NCBI GenBank assembly: GCA_947167215.1
Contig: CAMVHE010000003.1
Span: forward strand, 1-64,000
Reading direction: 5' to 3'
DNA: 64,000 nt
From: an uncultured Clostridia bacterium
GTDB lineage: Bacteria; Bacillota; Clostridia; Christensenellales; Aristaeellaceae
Shown here: in pieces, positions 17,567 through 26,819 of the stretch
Numbering within the stretch: the stretch's first letter is position 1
Layout: every line of letters begins with the position of its first letter
Translations under genes and position numbers: made by a program
The notes under the pieces: generated by a model
Databases searched by the model: none
The model's input: the letters and a program-made list of their open reading frames with translations, nothing else
Told to the model about the DNA's origin: nothing

Positions 17567-19111
17567 TCAAAACTGATAGTATATAAAAGATGCCTCACTG
17601 AAACCGGATCCCCAGACGCCGACTGTCAGGACCAGTACGAACCCGACGATGAGTAAAAGCCAGCGAAGGGGCAGAGCAAAACCGGAGGCAGTTTCCTCCC
17701 ACACAATATGATGCTCGTGAAGAAGGGAAGAGATAAGCAGCAAAACAAGGGCGACTGCGATGCACAGTAAATCTACATGGCTCAGCCCCAGAGAAATTAC
17801 GGGAGTTGAATCCTGAAATCTGGTAAAAATAGCGGCGAACCGTTCCCAGGCCTGCCCTGGCGTTGCGGAACGATCCAGAAACCAGCCGATATTTACAATG
17901 ATAAAGGTTCGTAAAATGCGGAATAGATGGAAAGAAGGTGTACCTGTAACGGAAAAACGACTGTTTGCCTGCTTGTAAAAGGGCTCCAGCAAGGCAGAAA
18001 TGGAAAGAACAAGACCATTATAAATACCCCAGGCCAGATAACCTGTTGTTGCTCCGTGCCACAGTCCGACCAGTGTGAAGACCAGCAGATTGCCGAGAAC
18101 TGCCGGAATGGCACGGCCTAAAAAGGAACCGGAACGTTGGGAGACAGCTTTTGACAGGCGGGAAACGGGTTTACTCAAAGCAAAGGGGTAGAAGACGTAA
18201 TCCCGCATCCAGGCGCCAAGGGAAATGTGCCAACGTCTCCAGAAATCTGCAAGCGAAACAGAAAAATAAGGCTGTCGAAAGTTTTCAGCAAGAGATATGC
18301 CAAAGAGTTTTGCAATGCCGGTTACCAGGAGGATTCCTCCGGAAAAGTCGCAGTATTGCTGGACAGCGTAGGCAAGAACGCCCCATAGCTGCAAAATGCC
18401 GCCGTACATGGAGGGTTCTGTATCAAAAACAGAAGAAACAAAGGGAACAAGGCGGTCTGCAATGACAAGTTTCCGGAAGAGTCCGGAGAGTATAAGAAAT
18501 AAAGCGAGGCTTACCGTCTTCCGGTGAACCGGTGGAGGATTGGTCAGCTGCTTTCCGAGATAGTCATAGCGACCGATGGGGCCCTGAATCAGCTGGGGAA
18601 AGAAAGAAACAAAAACGGCAAAACGCAAAAAGTTCCTCTCTGCTCGTATCTTCCCATGAAAAACATCCAAAAGGTATCCTGCGGCACTGAAGGTGTAGAA
18701 GGAAATGCCGAGGGGGAGGAGCAGCCCCAGGGGAGAGGCATTGGTGAGGAGCAGGATTTCATCCAGATATTTAAATACGAAGAGAAGGGAAAAACAGAAA
18801 AAGAGACCGAAAAAAGTCCATTTCCGAGCTTTATTCTGATAACATTTTTTGACAACGGATTTTTCTTCCCTGGAAGGATTTTCCAGACGCGAAAGAGCGT
18901 CCCTGCAAGCGTCAGACAGCATGTCAATCCTGCAGGAAACGAGATAGACGGCAATGGTGGTAATGATCAAAAAGGGAAGTCCGGTGAGGGACTTGGTAAT
19001 GTAGAAGCCATAGCTGAGCAACAGCAAAATGAATGGACGAAATCTGTCAGGAAAAAGATGATAGAGCAGAGCAGACAGAAGACCATAGCCGATCATGATA
19101 AAAAGGGTCAT
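17567..19111 (-). CDS. MBOAT-family O-acyltransferase (DltB/AlgI type)
   Basis: 514 residues with many membrane segments. The signature DFWRRWHISLGAWMRDYVFYPF and the active-site stretch TLVGLWHGATTGYLAWGIYNG with the invariant His mark the membrane-bound O-acyltransferase family (AlgI, DltB, PatA). It carries an acyl group, usually acetyl, across the membrane to an SGNH-type partner, here the next gene. No dltA or dltC is present, so teichoic acid D-alanylation is unlikely; polysaccharide acetylation is the better guess. ATG overlaps the DUF89 stop by four bases and has GGAGG upstream. Confidence 0.9.
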   Translation of the reverse strand: MTLFIMIGYGLLSALLYHLFPDRFRPFILLLLSYGFYITKSLTGLPFLIITTIAVYLVSCRIDMLSDACRDALSRLENPSREEKSVVKKCYQNKARKWTFFGLFFCFSLLFVFKYLDEILLLTNASPLGLLLPLGISFYTFSAAGYLLDVFHGKIRAERNFLRFAVFVSFFPQLIQGPIGRYDYLGKQLTNPPPVHRKTVSLALFLILSGLFRKLVIADRLVPFVSSVFDTEPSMYGGILQLWGVLAYAVQQYCDFSGGILLVTGIAKLFGISLAENFRQPYFSVSLADFWRRWHISLGAWMRDYVFYPFALSKPVSRLSKAVSQRSGSFLGRAIPAVLGNLLVFTLVGLWHGATTGYLAWGIYNGLVLSISALLEPFYKQANSRFSVTGTPSFHLFRILRTFIIVNIGWFLDRSATPGQAWERFAAIFTRFQDSTPVISLGLSHVDLLCIAVALVLLLISSLLHEHHIVWEETASGFALPLRWLLLIVGFVLVLTVGVWGSGFSEASFIYYQF

Positions 19112-20019
19112 AAAACCTCCAGAGAAGATTTAGGATAAAACTCGGCCCGTTCCAGCACCGGAGTGAAGGGGGGAACGTGGAAACGATTGGTGAAGAGAGC
19201 ACATTTGCACAGCAGAATGAAATAAATGGGAAGCATTGCTGTTTGCAGGGTTTCATAATTCCCCTGTCCCTTGGAAATGATAAGGTCTGCATTTTCGAGG
19301 GCTGCAATTGCATCCTCCGAAATTCTGGCAAGGGGAGTGCCGGCAATACCGCAGCCGTTGGAGAGAACAGGCCCGATGGTATTCAGCCCTGTCTGCATGG
19401 CGTCTTCCAGGGTGGCATCGTTAACGGTCTCCTGTCCGCGAACCAGGAAGGAAATGGATAACTTCGGATAGTTTTCCATTAGTATTTCGCAAAGCAGACG
19501 ATCGAGAACCACTTCACCGCAGTTATCTGTAATATAGAGAAGACGGCGGGATTTTGAGAGTTCTTTCCGAAGGGAAGCGAGGACGGAAGCGTCCGGTGCA
19601 AAAGTGTCAGCACGATTAAACAGCATTTGAAGGGTATCGTCATTGACATTGTCGACAGCACCGAAGTCAATATAGTTGGCGGTAGCAGACAGCTGAATGG
19701 CACGAACCAGAGGATCGGGAGCTTTCCGTACTGAATCCCGGAAAGAGGGGAGCAGATCAAGCATCCAGGCATTAAAGTGCCTTTTCTCTTCTGCGTAGGA
19801 TCGTTCAGGGCCAAAGAGCCTCTCCCTTATGCCTTGCAACTGCCACGCTATTTCAGGACCACTCTGGGTGGCGGCAAGCTCCTGGACAACGCTTCGAACA
19901 CGGTTTTCATACTGTTCACGAAGCGCATCATCTATCTGGGACGGTGCTCTCTGGATGCTTTTATCAATGAGGCAGGAAATGCATCCCGAAAAAAACGGTG
20001 TAGAAAAAGTCTTGATCAT
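19108..20019 (-). CDS. DUF89 / ARMT1-like metal-dependent phosphatase
   Basis: 303 residues of the DUF89 (ARMT1-like, AF1104) family, metal-dependent phosphatases proposed to clear damaged or side-product sugar phosphates. The signature segments are visible: N-terminal CISCLIDK, central LLYITDNCGEVVLDRLL with the metal Asp-Asn, SFLVRGQETVNDATLEDA, and LIISKGQGNYETL. It is the first gene of an operon with MBOAT and SGNH genes, joined by 4-base ATGA overlaps, so it is probably co-translated with them. A role in removing a phosphorylated side product of the acylation pathway is inference; no such link is established. RBS AAAGGG. Confidence 0.8.
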   Translation of the reverse strand: MIKTFSTPFFSGCISCLIDKSIQRAPSQIDDALREQYENRVRSVVQELAATQSGPEIAWQLQGIRERLFGPERSYAEEKRHFNAWMLDLLPSFRDSVRKAPDPLVRAIQLSATANYIDFGAVDNVNDDTLQMLFNRADTFAPDASVLASLRKELSKSRRLLYITDNCGEVVLDRLLCEILMENYPKLSISFLVRGQETVNDATLEDAMQTGLNTIGPVLSNGCGIAGTPLARISEDAIAALENADLIISKGQGNYETLQTAMLPIYFILLCKCALFTNRFHVPPFTPVLERAEFYPKSSLEVL

Positions 20020-20155
20020 TTTGAAGCCCTTTCTTAAAAGACTGTCTGCATTGTAACGCGAACAAACACAGGATGCAAGCAGAATTCGGCTGGATGAATG
20101 GATTAGTCTGCGTTATACTATGGCTATATTAAAAAGCGAAAGGAGCACAAACTGC

Positions 20156-21661
20156 ATGAAAATGAGAGTGGGGCTGCTGTGTCTCAGTCTGCTTCTCTTT
20201 GCGTCGGCTTTGGCACAGGAAGGGCATAACTGGTACGAGATATTTGTCAGATCCTATGCAGACAGCAACGGGGATGGGATCGGGGATATTCCTGGTGTGC
20301 AGGAAAAACTGGATTACATACGCTGGATGGGATATGACGGGATTTGGCTGATGCCGGTCATGCCATCGGGAAGTTATCACAAGTATGATGTGCTTGATTA
20401 TGAGAATGTTGACCCTGAATATGGGACGATTGCAGATATGCGTGCATTGGTGGATGCATGCCATGAGAATGGCATGCGGATTATTATCGATCTTCCAATC
20501 AACCATACCGGCATTGCGCATCCTTGGTTCAGGGAAGCCTGTGCGGCGCTGAGGGCTGGAGATACCGGAAATCCGCGGGTAGAATACTACCATTTTACCA
20601 GGGAGGGCGGACAGGCAAAGGTTCAGCTTACCGGTACTGACTGGTATTACGAAGAACAGTTTTCGGGAGGTGGAATGCCGGACCTCAACCTGCAGAATGA
20701 AACCGTCCTGACAGAACTGAAGAAAATAATGAAGTTCTGGCTCTGCGATATGGATGTGGACGGCTTTCGACTGGATGCAGTGACTAGCTATGTAACAGGA
20801 AATATATCAGCAAACATTGCACTGCTGTCATGGATCAAAGAAACCTCGGAGGCTTTGAAGCCTGGAAGCTTTTTGGTAGGTGAGGCCTGGACAGGCCTCA
20901 CAGAGATTGCAAGATATTACGAAAGTGGTCTTGACGGTTTCTTTCTGTTTCCGGCTGCGGAGGCTGAGGGATATATTGCGAAAACGCTCAGAAGCAAAAA
21001 ACCTGCTGAAACCTATGCAGGTGTGTTGAAATCATTGAAAACGATAGAAGGGGTACCGGCACCTTTTCTATGCAATCATGATACGGGGAGGAGTATCGGA
21101 ATTCTCCAGGCCCGAAAGAAACCGGATGTGGCGAAGATGGCGGAAACGCTTCTGTCGTTTCTGGGCGGCAATACTTTTACCTATTATGGGGAAGAGATCG
21201 GAATGGTGGGCTCGGGAGAAGATCCTAATAAACGGCTTGCCATGTATTGGAATGAAGAAAACCGGACACAGCAGCCGCCGGGAGTGACTGACGAGGAGTA
21301 TGCTTATCCGTCCGTGGCAGAACAGAAGGAGGATGCCGACTCTCTTCTGCAGTACTGCAGAAGACTGAATGAACTGAAACACCGTTTTCCTGTCATTTCT
21401 GAAGGCCAGAATGAAGTGATCTATGCAGAAGGAACGGAACTGGTTATGAGAAAAGTCGCGGAAAATGGAGTCTTCCTGGTAATAAATCTGAACCGGAAAG
21501 AAGAAATGAGATACGAATTAAGGGAAGGATTGGAGGCGGTGGATTCGCTGCTGATGAACAGCACGGAAGAAATCCGGATGGAAGAAAACATGGTGATCCT
21601 TCCGCCATATGGGGTTGTCATACTGCAGGAAACAAAAGAAGAAACAACTTATAACAGATGA
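20156..21661 (+). CDS. Secreted GH13 alpha-amylase/alpha-glucosidase
   Basis: 501 residues. A signal peptide (MKMRVGLLCLSLLLFASALA) suggests export. The four GH13 regions are present: IIDLPINHTG (region I), GFRLDAVTSY with the nucleophile Asp, LVGEAWTG with the acid/base Glu, and LCNHDTGR with the transition-state Asp. A calcium-like DSNGDGIGD loop is near the start and an all-beta C-terminal domain follows. It probably trims starch or maltodextrins outside the cell for the ABC importer encoded next. ATG at 20156 is preceded by AGGAG. Exact product range cannot be told from sequence. Confidence 0.9.
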   Translation: MKMRVGLLCLSLLLFASALAQEGHNWYEIFVRSYADSNGDGIGDIPGVQEKLDYIRWMGYDGIWLMPVMPSGSYHKYDVLDYENVDPEYGTIADMRALVDACHENGMRIIIDLPINHTGIAHPWFREACAALRAGDTGNPRVEYYHFTREGGQAKVQLTGTDWYYEEQFSGGGMPDLNLQNETVLTELKKIMKFWLCDMDVDGFRLDAVTSYVTGNISANIALLSWIKETSEALKPGSFLVGEAWTGLTEIARYYESGLDGFFLFPAAEAEGYIAKTLRSKKPAETYAGVLKSLKTIEGVPAPFLCNHDTGRSIGILQARKKPDVAKMAETLLSFLGGNTFTYYGEEIGMVGSGEDPNKRLAMYWNEENRTQQPPGVTDEEYAYPSVAEQKEDADSLLQYCRRLNELKHRFPVISEGQNEVIYAEGTELVMRKVAENGVFLVINLNRKEEMRYELREGLEAVDSLLMNSTEEIRMEENMVILPPYGVVILQETKEETTYNR

Positions 21662-21685
21662 CTTTTATATATTTTCACAAAGTTT

Positions 21686-21714
21686 TTGACAGGGAATGCA
21701 ATAAGTGATACAAT
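21686..21714 (+). promoter_or_regulatory. Promoter of the maltodextrin ABC operon
   Basis: TTGACA (21686-21691), 17 bases, TACAAT (21709-21714). The leader to the start codon is about 65 bases; no strong operator palindrome is obvious. Confidence 0.75.
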
Positions 21715-21785
21715 AATCATATATCCACGATGCGGTGTTACATTGTGCAATAGGGGATATAAATTAATTAATGGAGGTATCTTTT

Positions 21786-22988
21786 ATGAAAAAACTGTTG
21801 GTTCTGGTTCTTGCAGCCATGATGATCATGACTGCATGCTTCGCAACAGCTGAGGGATTCAGCGGCGAAATCAAGCTGTGGGTTGCAGACTCCACCGTAG
21901 ACTTTACCAAAGGACAGATTGAAATCTTCAAAACCCAGCATCCGGAATATGCTGATATGACCGTGATCATCGAGCCGGTTGGAGAGGGCGAAGCTGCTAC
22001 CAATCTGATTACTGACGTTGAGAAAGGTGCTGATGTGTTTACTTTTGCTCAGGACCAGCTTGCCCGACTGGTGGCGGTTGGTGCTGTGGAGTCCGTGGCA
22101 CCTGAAAACATGGATGCCGTGATTGCAGAAAATGATGCGGGTTCCGTTGCAGCAGTGACCATGGGGGATACGATGTATGCATATCCCATGACTGCCGATA
22201 ATGGCTATTTCCTTTATTATGATAAAAGCGTAGTGACGGATCCTTCCACGCTGGAGGGAATTCTTGAACAATGTGCTGCTGCAGGCAAGAGCTTCTATAT
22301 GGAAATCAATTCTGCCTGGTATCAGACTGCGTTCTTCTTTGGTGCTGGCTGCACCCTGACTTATGATTCGGACGATGAAGGCAATCTGACTGGCATTAAC
22401 TGCACTTATGCCAGCGAAGAAGGCGTTAAGGCTCTCAAAGCCATGATTGAGACGGCCAAGTCTCCGGCTTTCGTCAATGGTTCCTCTGCTGCCAATACCA
22501 GCAATATGGCTGCTCTTGTCAGCGGAACCTGGGATGTTGCCTCTGTGAAGTCTCTGCTGGGTGACAACTATGCAGCGACCAAGCTGCCCACGGTTGGAGG
22601 ATTCCAGATGTCTGGATTCGGAGGATACAAGCTGCTGGGTGTCAAGCCTCAGGAAGACGAGGCAAAACTGGCTGCATGTGATGCTCTGGCCGCTTTCCTG
22701 ACCAGCGAAGAAGTACAGACCGCCCGCTTTGAAGCAGTTGGCTGGGGTCCCTCTAATCTGAAGGCCAAGGCTTCGGAGGCTGTTCAGAATGATATCGCAC
22801 AGAGAGCACTTGCGGAACAGCTCGGTTTCTGCGTGCCGCAGGGACAGTATCCGAATGAGTACTGGGCTCTCGGACAGGCGCTGGGTGACGATGTTCTTGC
22901 TGACCTGTATGATAACGCTGATGATGCAACGCTGCTGGATGTGCTTCAGAAATTCCAGGATACCGCATCCTCCTACGTCGCAAAATAA
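21786..22988 (+). CDS. malE: Maltose/maltodextrin-type extracellular binding protein
   Basis: 400 residues, extracellular solute-binding protein of the MalE group. Signal peptide MKKLLVLVLAAMMIMTACFA with a possible lipobox Cys (MTAC). The mature part begins SGEIKLWVADSTVDFTKGQIEIFK and contains YAYPMTADNGYFLYYDKSV, both typical of maltose-binding relatives. It delivers malto-oligosaccharides to the MalF/MalG pair that follows; the amylase upstream supports this substrate. ATG at 21786 has GGAGGT upstream. A hairpin follows the gene. Confidence 0.9.
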   Translation: MKKLLVLVLAAMMIMTACFATAEGFSGEIKLWVADSTVDFTKGQIEIFKTQHPEYADMTVIIEPVGEGEAATNLITDVEKGADVFTFAQDQLARLVAVGAVESVAPENMDAVIAENDAGSVAAVTMGDTMYAYPMTADNGYFLYYDKSVVTDPSTLEGILEQCAAAGKSFYMEINSAWYQTAFFFGAGCTLTYDSDDEGNLTGINCTYASEEGVKALKAMIETAKSPAFVNGSSAANTSNMAALVSGTWDVASVKSLLGDNYAATKLPTVGGFQMSGFGGYKLLGVKPQEDEAKLAACDALAAFLTSEEVQTARFEAVGWGPSNLKAKASEAVQNDIAQRALAEQLGFCVPQGQYPNEYWALGQALGDDVLADLYDNADDATLLDVLQKFQDTASSYVAK

Positions 22989-22998
22989 GCATGAACAG

Positions 22999-23029
22999 AG
23001 GCTGGGAGTGTAATGCTCTTAGCCTTTTT
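22999..23029 (+). terminator. Intercistronic attenuating hairpin after malE-like gene
   Basis: AGGCTGGGAG / CTCTTAGCCT arms (22999-23008 and 23016-23025), 10 bp with two G-U pairs, 7-nt loop, then TTTT. It sits between the binding protein and the permeases, like the hairpins in the other three ABC operons here. Confidence 0.65.
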
Positions 23030-23059
23030 CCTTTTCTGTTCTTAGGAGGATGGTGAAGC

Positions 23060-24541
23060 ATGACTGATCTAGATTATTTGAAGCTGAGTAAACCCCAGCA
23101 GATACTCCATGACCTGGGTGCCTTTTTTTCAGGGATTCCGAGTGCGTTTGTACGTGGAATAGGGAAACTGAAGAAACAAATTGTCGGCTTCTTTCTGGGT
23201 ATTGGAAAAGTGTTCGGGGAAATAGGCAGTACTTTTGTACATGGTGACTGGAAAACAAAAGTCAGCTACCTTATCATGGGATTTGGTTCCTTGCTCCGTG
23301 GCCAGATCTTCCGCGGTGTGCTTTTCTTTCTGTTCCAGACGATTTTCAATCTTTATATGGTGAATTTCGGCTGGGCTTATATCTCTAAAATGAACACGTT
23401 AGGCACCGTGGAGACGACAAAGGTCAAACGAATTACCGTATATGGAGATAATTCGTTTTTCATCCTGCTCTATGGCATTTTGACGCTGTTTTTTATTGCT
23501 GCTTTTCTTTACACATGGTTCCTCAATATCCGACAGAACCGGATTTCGGAAGAAATTCTGCGTTCGGGGAAAAAGCTTAAATATGCAAAGGACGATATCC
23601 ACGATCTGGCAGATGCACAGTTCCATAAAACGCTGCTTGCTCTTCCGGTGCTGGGAATATTTACATTTACAGTATTGCCGATCATTTTTATGATTCTGGT
23701 GGCGTTCACCAATTTTGACTATCAGCATCAGCCGCCCAGCAAACTGTTTACCTGGGTAGGCTGGGAGAACTTCCGTACCATGCTTTCTTCTGCAGGCGCC
23801 AGCTACGGAGATACGTTCCGTCAGGTGCTGTTCTGGACGCTGGTATGGGCTTTCTTCGCAACATTCCTGAATTACTTTTTGGGAATGCTTGTGGCTATTA
23901 TGATCAATAAGAAGGGCATTAAACTGAAAAAGCTATGGCGTACCATCCTGGTGATGACCATTGCGATTCCGCAGTTTGTTTCCCTGTTGTATGTATCTAA
24001 AATGTTTGCGGCGGATGGTCTTATCAACAGTATGCTGATGCGTTGGGGGTGGATTGCAGAACCGCTTCCGTTTTGGACCAATGCGCACTGGGCAAGGGTG
24101 ACTATCATCGTCATCAATCTCTGGATCGGTATCCCCTATCTGATGCTGATTGCCACGGGTATCTTGATGAATATTCCGGCAGACCTGTACGAGAGTGCCA
24201 GAATGGATGGTGCCAACGCCTTCCAGATGTATCGGAAAATTACTCTCCCTTATATGCTATTTGTAACAGGGCCTTATCTTCTGACCAGCTTTACGAGCAA
24301 TATCAATAACTTTAATGTTATTTATCTGTTGTCCCAGGGCAAACCGCTTTCCATGGAGCTGGCAGGCAACGCCGGCTACACGGACCTTCTGATTACCTGG
24401 CTCTATAAAATGACGGTTACGGATTCCAACTATAAGATTGCGGCAGTTATGGGTATTTTGGTTTTCGTGGTCACTGCCGTGATCAATCTGGTGGTCTACA
24501 ATATGATCCCGTCGGTCAAAAATGAGGAGGATTTCCAGTAA
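23060..24541 (+). CDS. malF: Maltodextrin ABC permease MalF-like with extended N-terminus
   Basis: 493 residues, clearly longer than usual 300-residue CUT1 permeases. The first 200 residues hold an amphipathic start and about three extra membrane segments plus a basic loop; the transport core begins near TLLALPVLGIFTFTVLPIIF. The EAA loop reads LYESARMDGANAFQMYRKITLP. Such long MalF forms are common for maltodextrin importers in Clostridia. ATG follows AGGAGG; the stop overlaps the malG start in TAATG, so translation is coupled. Confidence 0.88.
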   Translation: MTDLDYLKLSKPQQILHDLGAFFSGIPSAFVRGIGKLKKQIVGFFLGIGKVFGEIGSTFVHGDWKTKVSYLIMGFGSLLRGQIFRGVLFFLFQTIFNLYMVNFGWAYISKMNTLGTVETTKVKRITVYGDNSFFILLYGILTLFFIAAFLYTWFLNIRQNRISEEILRSGKKLKYAKDDIHDLADAQFHKTLLALPVLGIFTFTVLPIIFMILVAFTNFDYQHQPPSKLFTWVGWENFRTMLSSAGASYGDTFRQVLFWTLVWAFFATFLNYFLGMLVAIMINKKGIKLKKLWRTILVMTIAIPQFVSLLYVSKMFAADGLINSMLMRWGWIAEPLPFWTNAHWARVTIIVINLWIGIPYLMLIATGILMNIPADLYESARMDGANAFQMYRKITLPYMLFVTGPYLLTSFTSNINNFNVIYLLSQGKPLSMELAGNAGYTDLLITWLYKMTVTDSNYKIAAVMGILVFVVTAVINLVVYNMIPSVKNEEDFQ

Positions 24542-25485
24542 TGGCTAAAGAAAATGAAATACCGGAAGTCGACATCGTTGTTGATGAAACAGCAGGGGTC
24601 ATTCGGGAAGTTAAGACAGAAGAACACTTCCGGTCAAAAAAGGCCCATGAAAACCGTGTCAACAGGACCATCTACGTTATTCTGATCATCATGAGTGTTG
24701 TATGGCTGGCACCTTTTGTATTTCTGGTTCTCCAGTCATTCCGCTCCTATCTTACGGAAAACGGGGGCATGGTCAACTATGTCATTCCGAAACACTTTTC
24801 TCTGGATAACTATCGGTACCTTTTTGAGGATGGTCTGTTCTTCAAATGGTATGGAAATACCTTGATTATAGCGCTCTTTAATGCCGTGATCTCCACTTTT
24901 ATGGTACTGTGTGTCTCTTATGCCCTTTCAAGGCTTCGGTTTAAGGGAAGAAAACTCTTTATGAATGTGGTGCTGGTACTGGGAATGTTTCCGGGCTTCT
25001 TGACCATGATCGCCCTATACTTCCTGCTGAAACAACTGGGGCTTACACAGGAAGGCGCGATTCCAGGCCTGATTCTGATTTATACTGCATCTTCCGGTAT
25101 GGGCTACTACATTTCCAAGGGCTTCTTTGATACCATTCCAAAATCTCTGGATGAATCTGCCCGTATTGATGGAGCCACAAGACTGCAGGTGTTTTATAAG
25201 ATTATCATGCCGCTGTCCAAGCCAATCGTCATCTATACGGTTTTGATGGCTTTCATGGCCCCATGGGGGGATTATGTTTTCGCTTCCTATGTGGCCTTTG
25301 GAAAGAGTGAAAGCTATAACGTGGCTGTCGGTCTGTACCGCTGGGTCAACACGGCAGATTATCAGGGATACTTCACGAGGTTCTGCGCAGGCGGCGTACT
25401 GGTAGCAATTCCGATTACCGTGCTGTTTATGTTCCTGCAAAAGTACTACGTTGAAGGTGTTACGGGCGGCGCTGTCAAGGGCTGA
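24541..25485 (+). CDS. malG: Maltodextrin ABC permease MalG-like
   Basis: 314 residues with six membrane segments after a 40-residue charged cytoplasmic tail. EAA loop LDESARIDGATRLQVFYKIIMP, and the family C-terminus YVEGVTGGAVKG. Second membrane subunit pairing with the MalF-like protein. Its ATG overlaps the malF stop by one base. Confidence 0.9.
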   Translation: MAKENEIPEVDIVVDETAGVIREVKTEEHFRSKKAHENRVNRTIYVILIIMSVVWLAPFVFLVLQSFRSYLTENGGMVNYVIPKHFSLDNYRYLFEDGLFFKWYGNTLIIALFNAVISTFMVLCVSYALSRLRFKGRKLFMNVVLVLGMFPGFLTMIALYFLLKQLGLTQEGAIPGLILIYTASSGMGYYISKGFFDTIPKSLDESARIDGATRLQVFYKIIMPLSKPIVIYTVLMAFMAPWGDYVFASYVAFGKSESYNVAVGLYRWVNTADYQGYFTRFCAGGVLVAIPITVLFMFLQKYYVEGVTGGAVKG

Positions 25486-25523
25486 CAGAAACCGCAATGT
25501 AAAATGAGGAGGATTCAATCATC

Positions 25524-26666
25524 ATGGCAAGTGTAACTCTTGAACACGTGAAAAAGGAATACGACAATCACGTGGTTGCGGTCCATGATTTTAACCTGAA
25601 GATCAAGGACAAAGAATTTGTCGTATTTGTCGGCCCGTCCGGATGCGGAAAGTCTACGACTCTGCGGATGATTGCCGGTCTTGAAGATATTTCGGACGGT
25701 ATTCTGAAGATCGGGGATAGGGTTGTCAATGATGTGGAACCCAAGGACCGGGATATCGCCATGGTTTTCCAGAACTATGCGCTTTACCCCCACATCACCG
25801 TATATGAGAATCTTGCGTTTTCCCTGCGGCTGAGAAAGATGGATAATGAAGAGATTCATCGAAGAGTGTGCCAGGCAGCGGATATCCTTGGCATTACGGA
25901 ATACCTGGCAAGAAAGCCGAAACAGCTTTCCGGCGGACAGCGGCAGCGCGTTGCAATCGGACGTGCCATCGTTCGGGACCCACAGGTTTTTCTGATGGAT
26001 GAACCGCTGTCAAACCTGGATGCTAAACTGAGAAACCAGATGCGTGCAGAGATCATTCTTCTGCGTAAGCGCATCAATACAACGTTTGTGTATGTTACCC
26101 ATGATCAGACAGAAGCGATGACCCTGGGAGACAGAATAGTCATTATGAAAGATGGCCACATTCAACAGGTGGGCACGCCTCAGCAGGTTTTTGATACCCC
26201 TAAAAACTTGTTTGTTGCTACTTTCATAGGCTCGCCTCAGATGAATCTGCTGAAGGCAAAACTGGTTAAGAATGCCAGCGGATATACGGTGAAAGTTCTG
26301 GGCATCGACATTCCTCTGGATGAAGAAAAGTGTGCGATGCTTGCAAAAAACAATGAAGGTAGCCAGGATGTCATCCTTGGCGTTCGCCCGGAGCATGCCA
26401 CATTGCATTTCGATCATCCGGACAATGCCATTGAAGGAACTATTCAGGTCAATGAAATGATGGGTTCTTCACTGCACCTGCATCTTTCGTCCAAGGAGAA
26501 CGATAGTATTATTCTGATCACGCCTACCATGGACCTTTCAAGAGCGGAACGAGCCTCTCTCTCCTTTGGGCAGAAAGTAACTTTTACTTTCAAGAGCAAA
26601 GTGATTCATCTTTTCAATCCGACTACGGAAGCAAGTTTGTTGTATCCCGGAGACGACGAAGAATAA
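25524..26666 (+). CDS. msmK: Sugar ABC transporter ATP-binding protein (MsmK/UgpC/MalK type)
   Basis: 380 residues. N-terminal ATPase with Walker [11 protein letters not shown]-loop [11 protein letters not shown], signature [15 protein letters not shown], Walker [13 protein letters not shown] and switch His in [12 protein letters not shown]; the C-terminal part is the MalK-type OB/TOBE regulatory domain. It powers import through the MalF/MalG pair. Because the other three sugar importers in this window have no ATPase gene, this one may serve them all, as MsmK does in streptococci. That sharing is inference. AGGAGG before the ATG, terminator directly after. Confidence 0.92.
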   Translation: MASVTLEHVKKEYDNHVVAVHDFNLKIKDKEFVVFVGPSGCGKSTTLRMIAGLEDISDGILKIGDRVVNDVEPKDRDIAMVFQNYALYPHITVYENLAFSLRLRKMDNEEIHRRVCQAADILGITEYLARKPKQLSGGQRQRVAIGRAIVRDPQVFLMDEPLSNLDAKLRNQMRAEIILLRKRINTTFVYVTHDQTEAMTLGDRIVIMKDGHIQQVGTPQQVFDTPKNLFVATFIGSPQMNLLKAKLVKNASGYTVKVLGIDIPLDEEKCAMLAKNNEGSQDVILGVRPEHATLHFDHPDNAIEGTIQVNEMMGSSLHLHLSSKENDSIILITPTMDLSRAERASLSFGQKVTFTFKSKVIHLFNPTTEASLLYPGDDEE

Positions 26667-26673
26667 AAGAAGA

Positions 26674-26698
26674 AAGCGCCATCAAGATGGCGCTTTTT
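26674..26698 (+). terminator. Terminator of the maltodextrin operon
   Basis: AGCGCCAT / ATGGCGCT arms around CAAG, followed by five T, eight bases after the ATPase stop codon. Confidence 0.88.
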
Positions 26699-26819
26699 CT
26701 ATGGTGTTGGATAGAAAAATCCCTTCAGAAATGTCTGTATTCGGAAACATGGAAAAGGGCAGAATCGGATGGATAAAGGTCGATTCCGGGAGGAAAAGGA
26801 AATGAAGGAGGAACTGCGT

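Noticed and set aside
17567..19111. The MBOAT gene as dltB of a D-alanylation operon
   Set aside because: No dltA or dltC is adjacent; the partner is an AlgX/SGNH-type protein and a DUF89 phosphatase instead.
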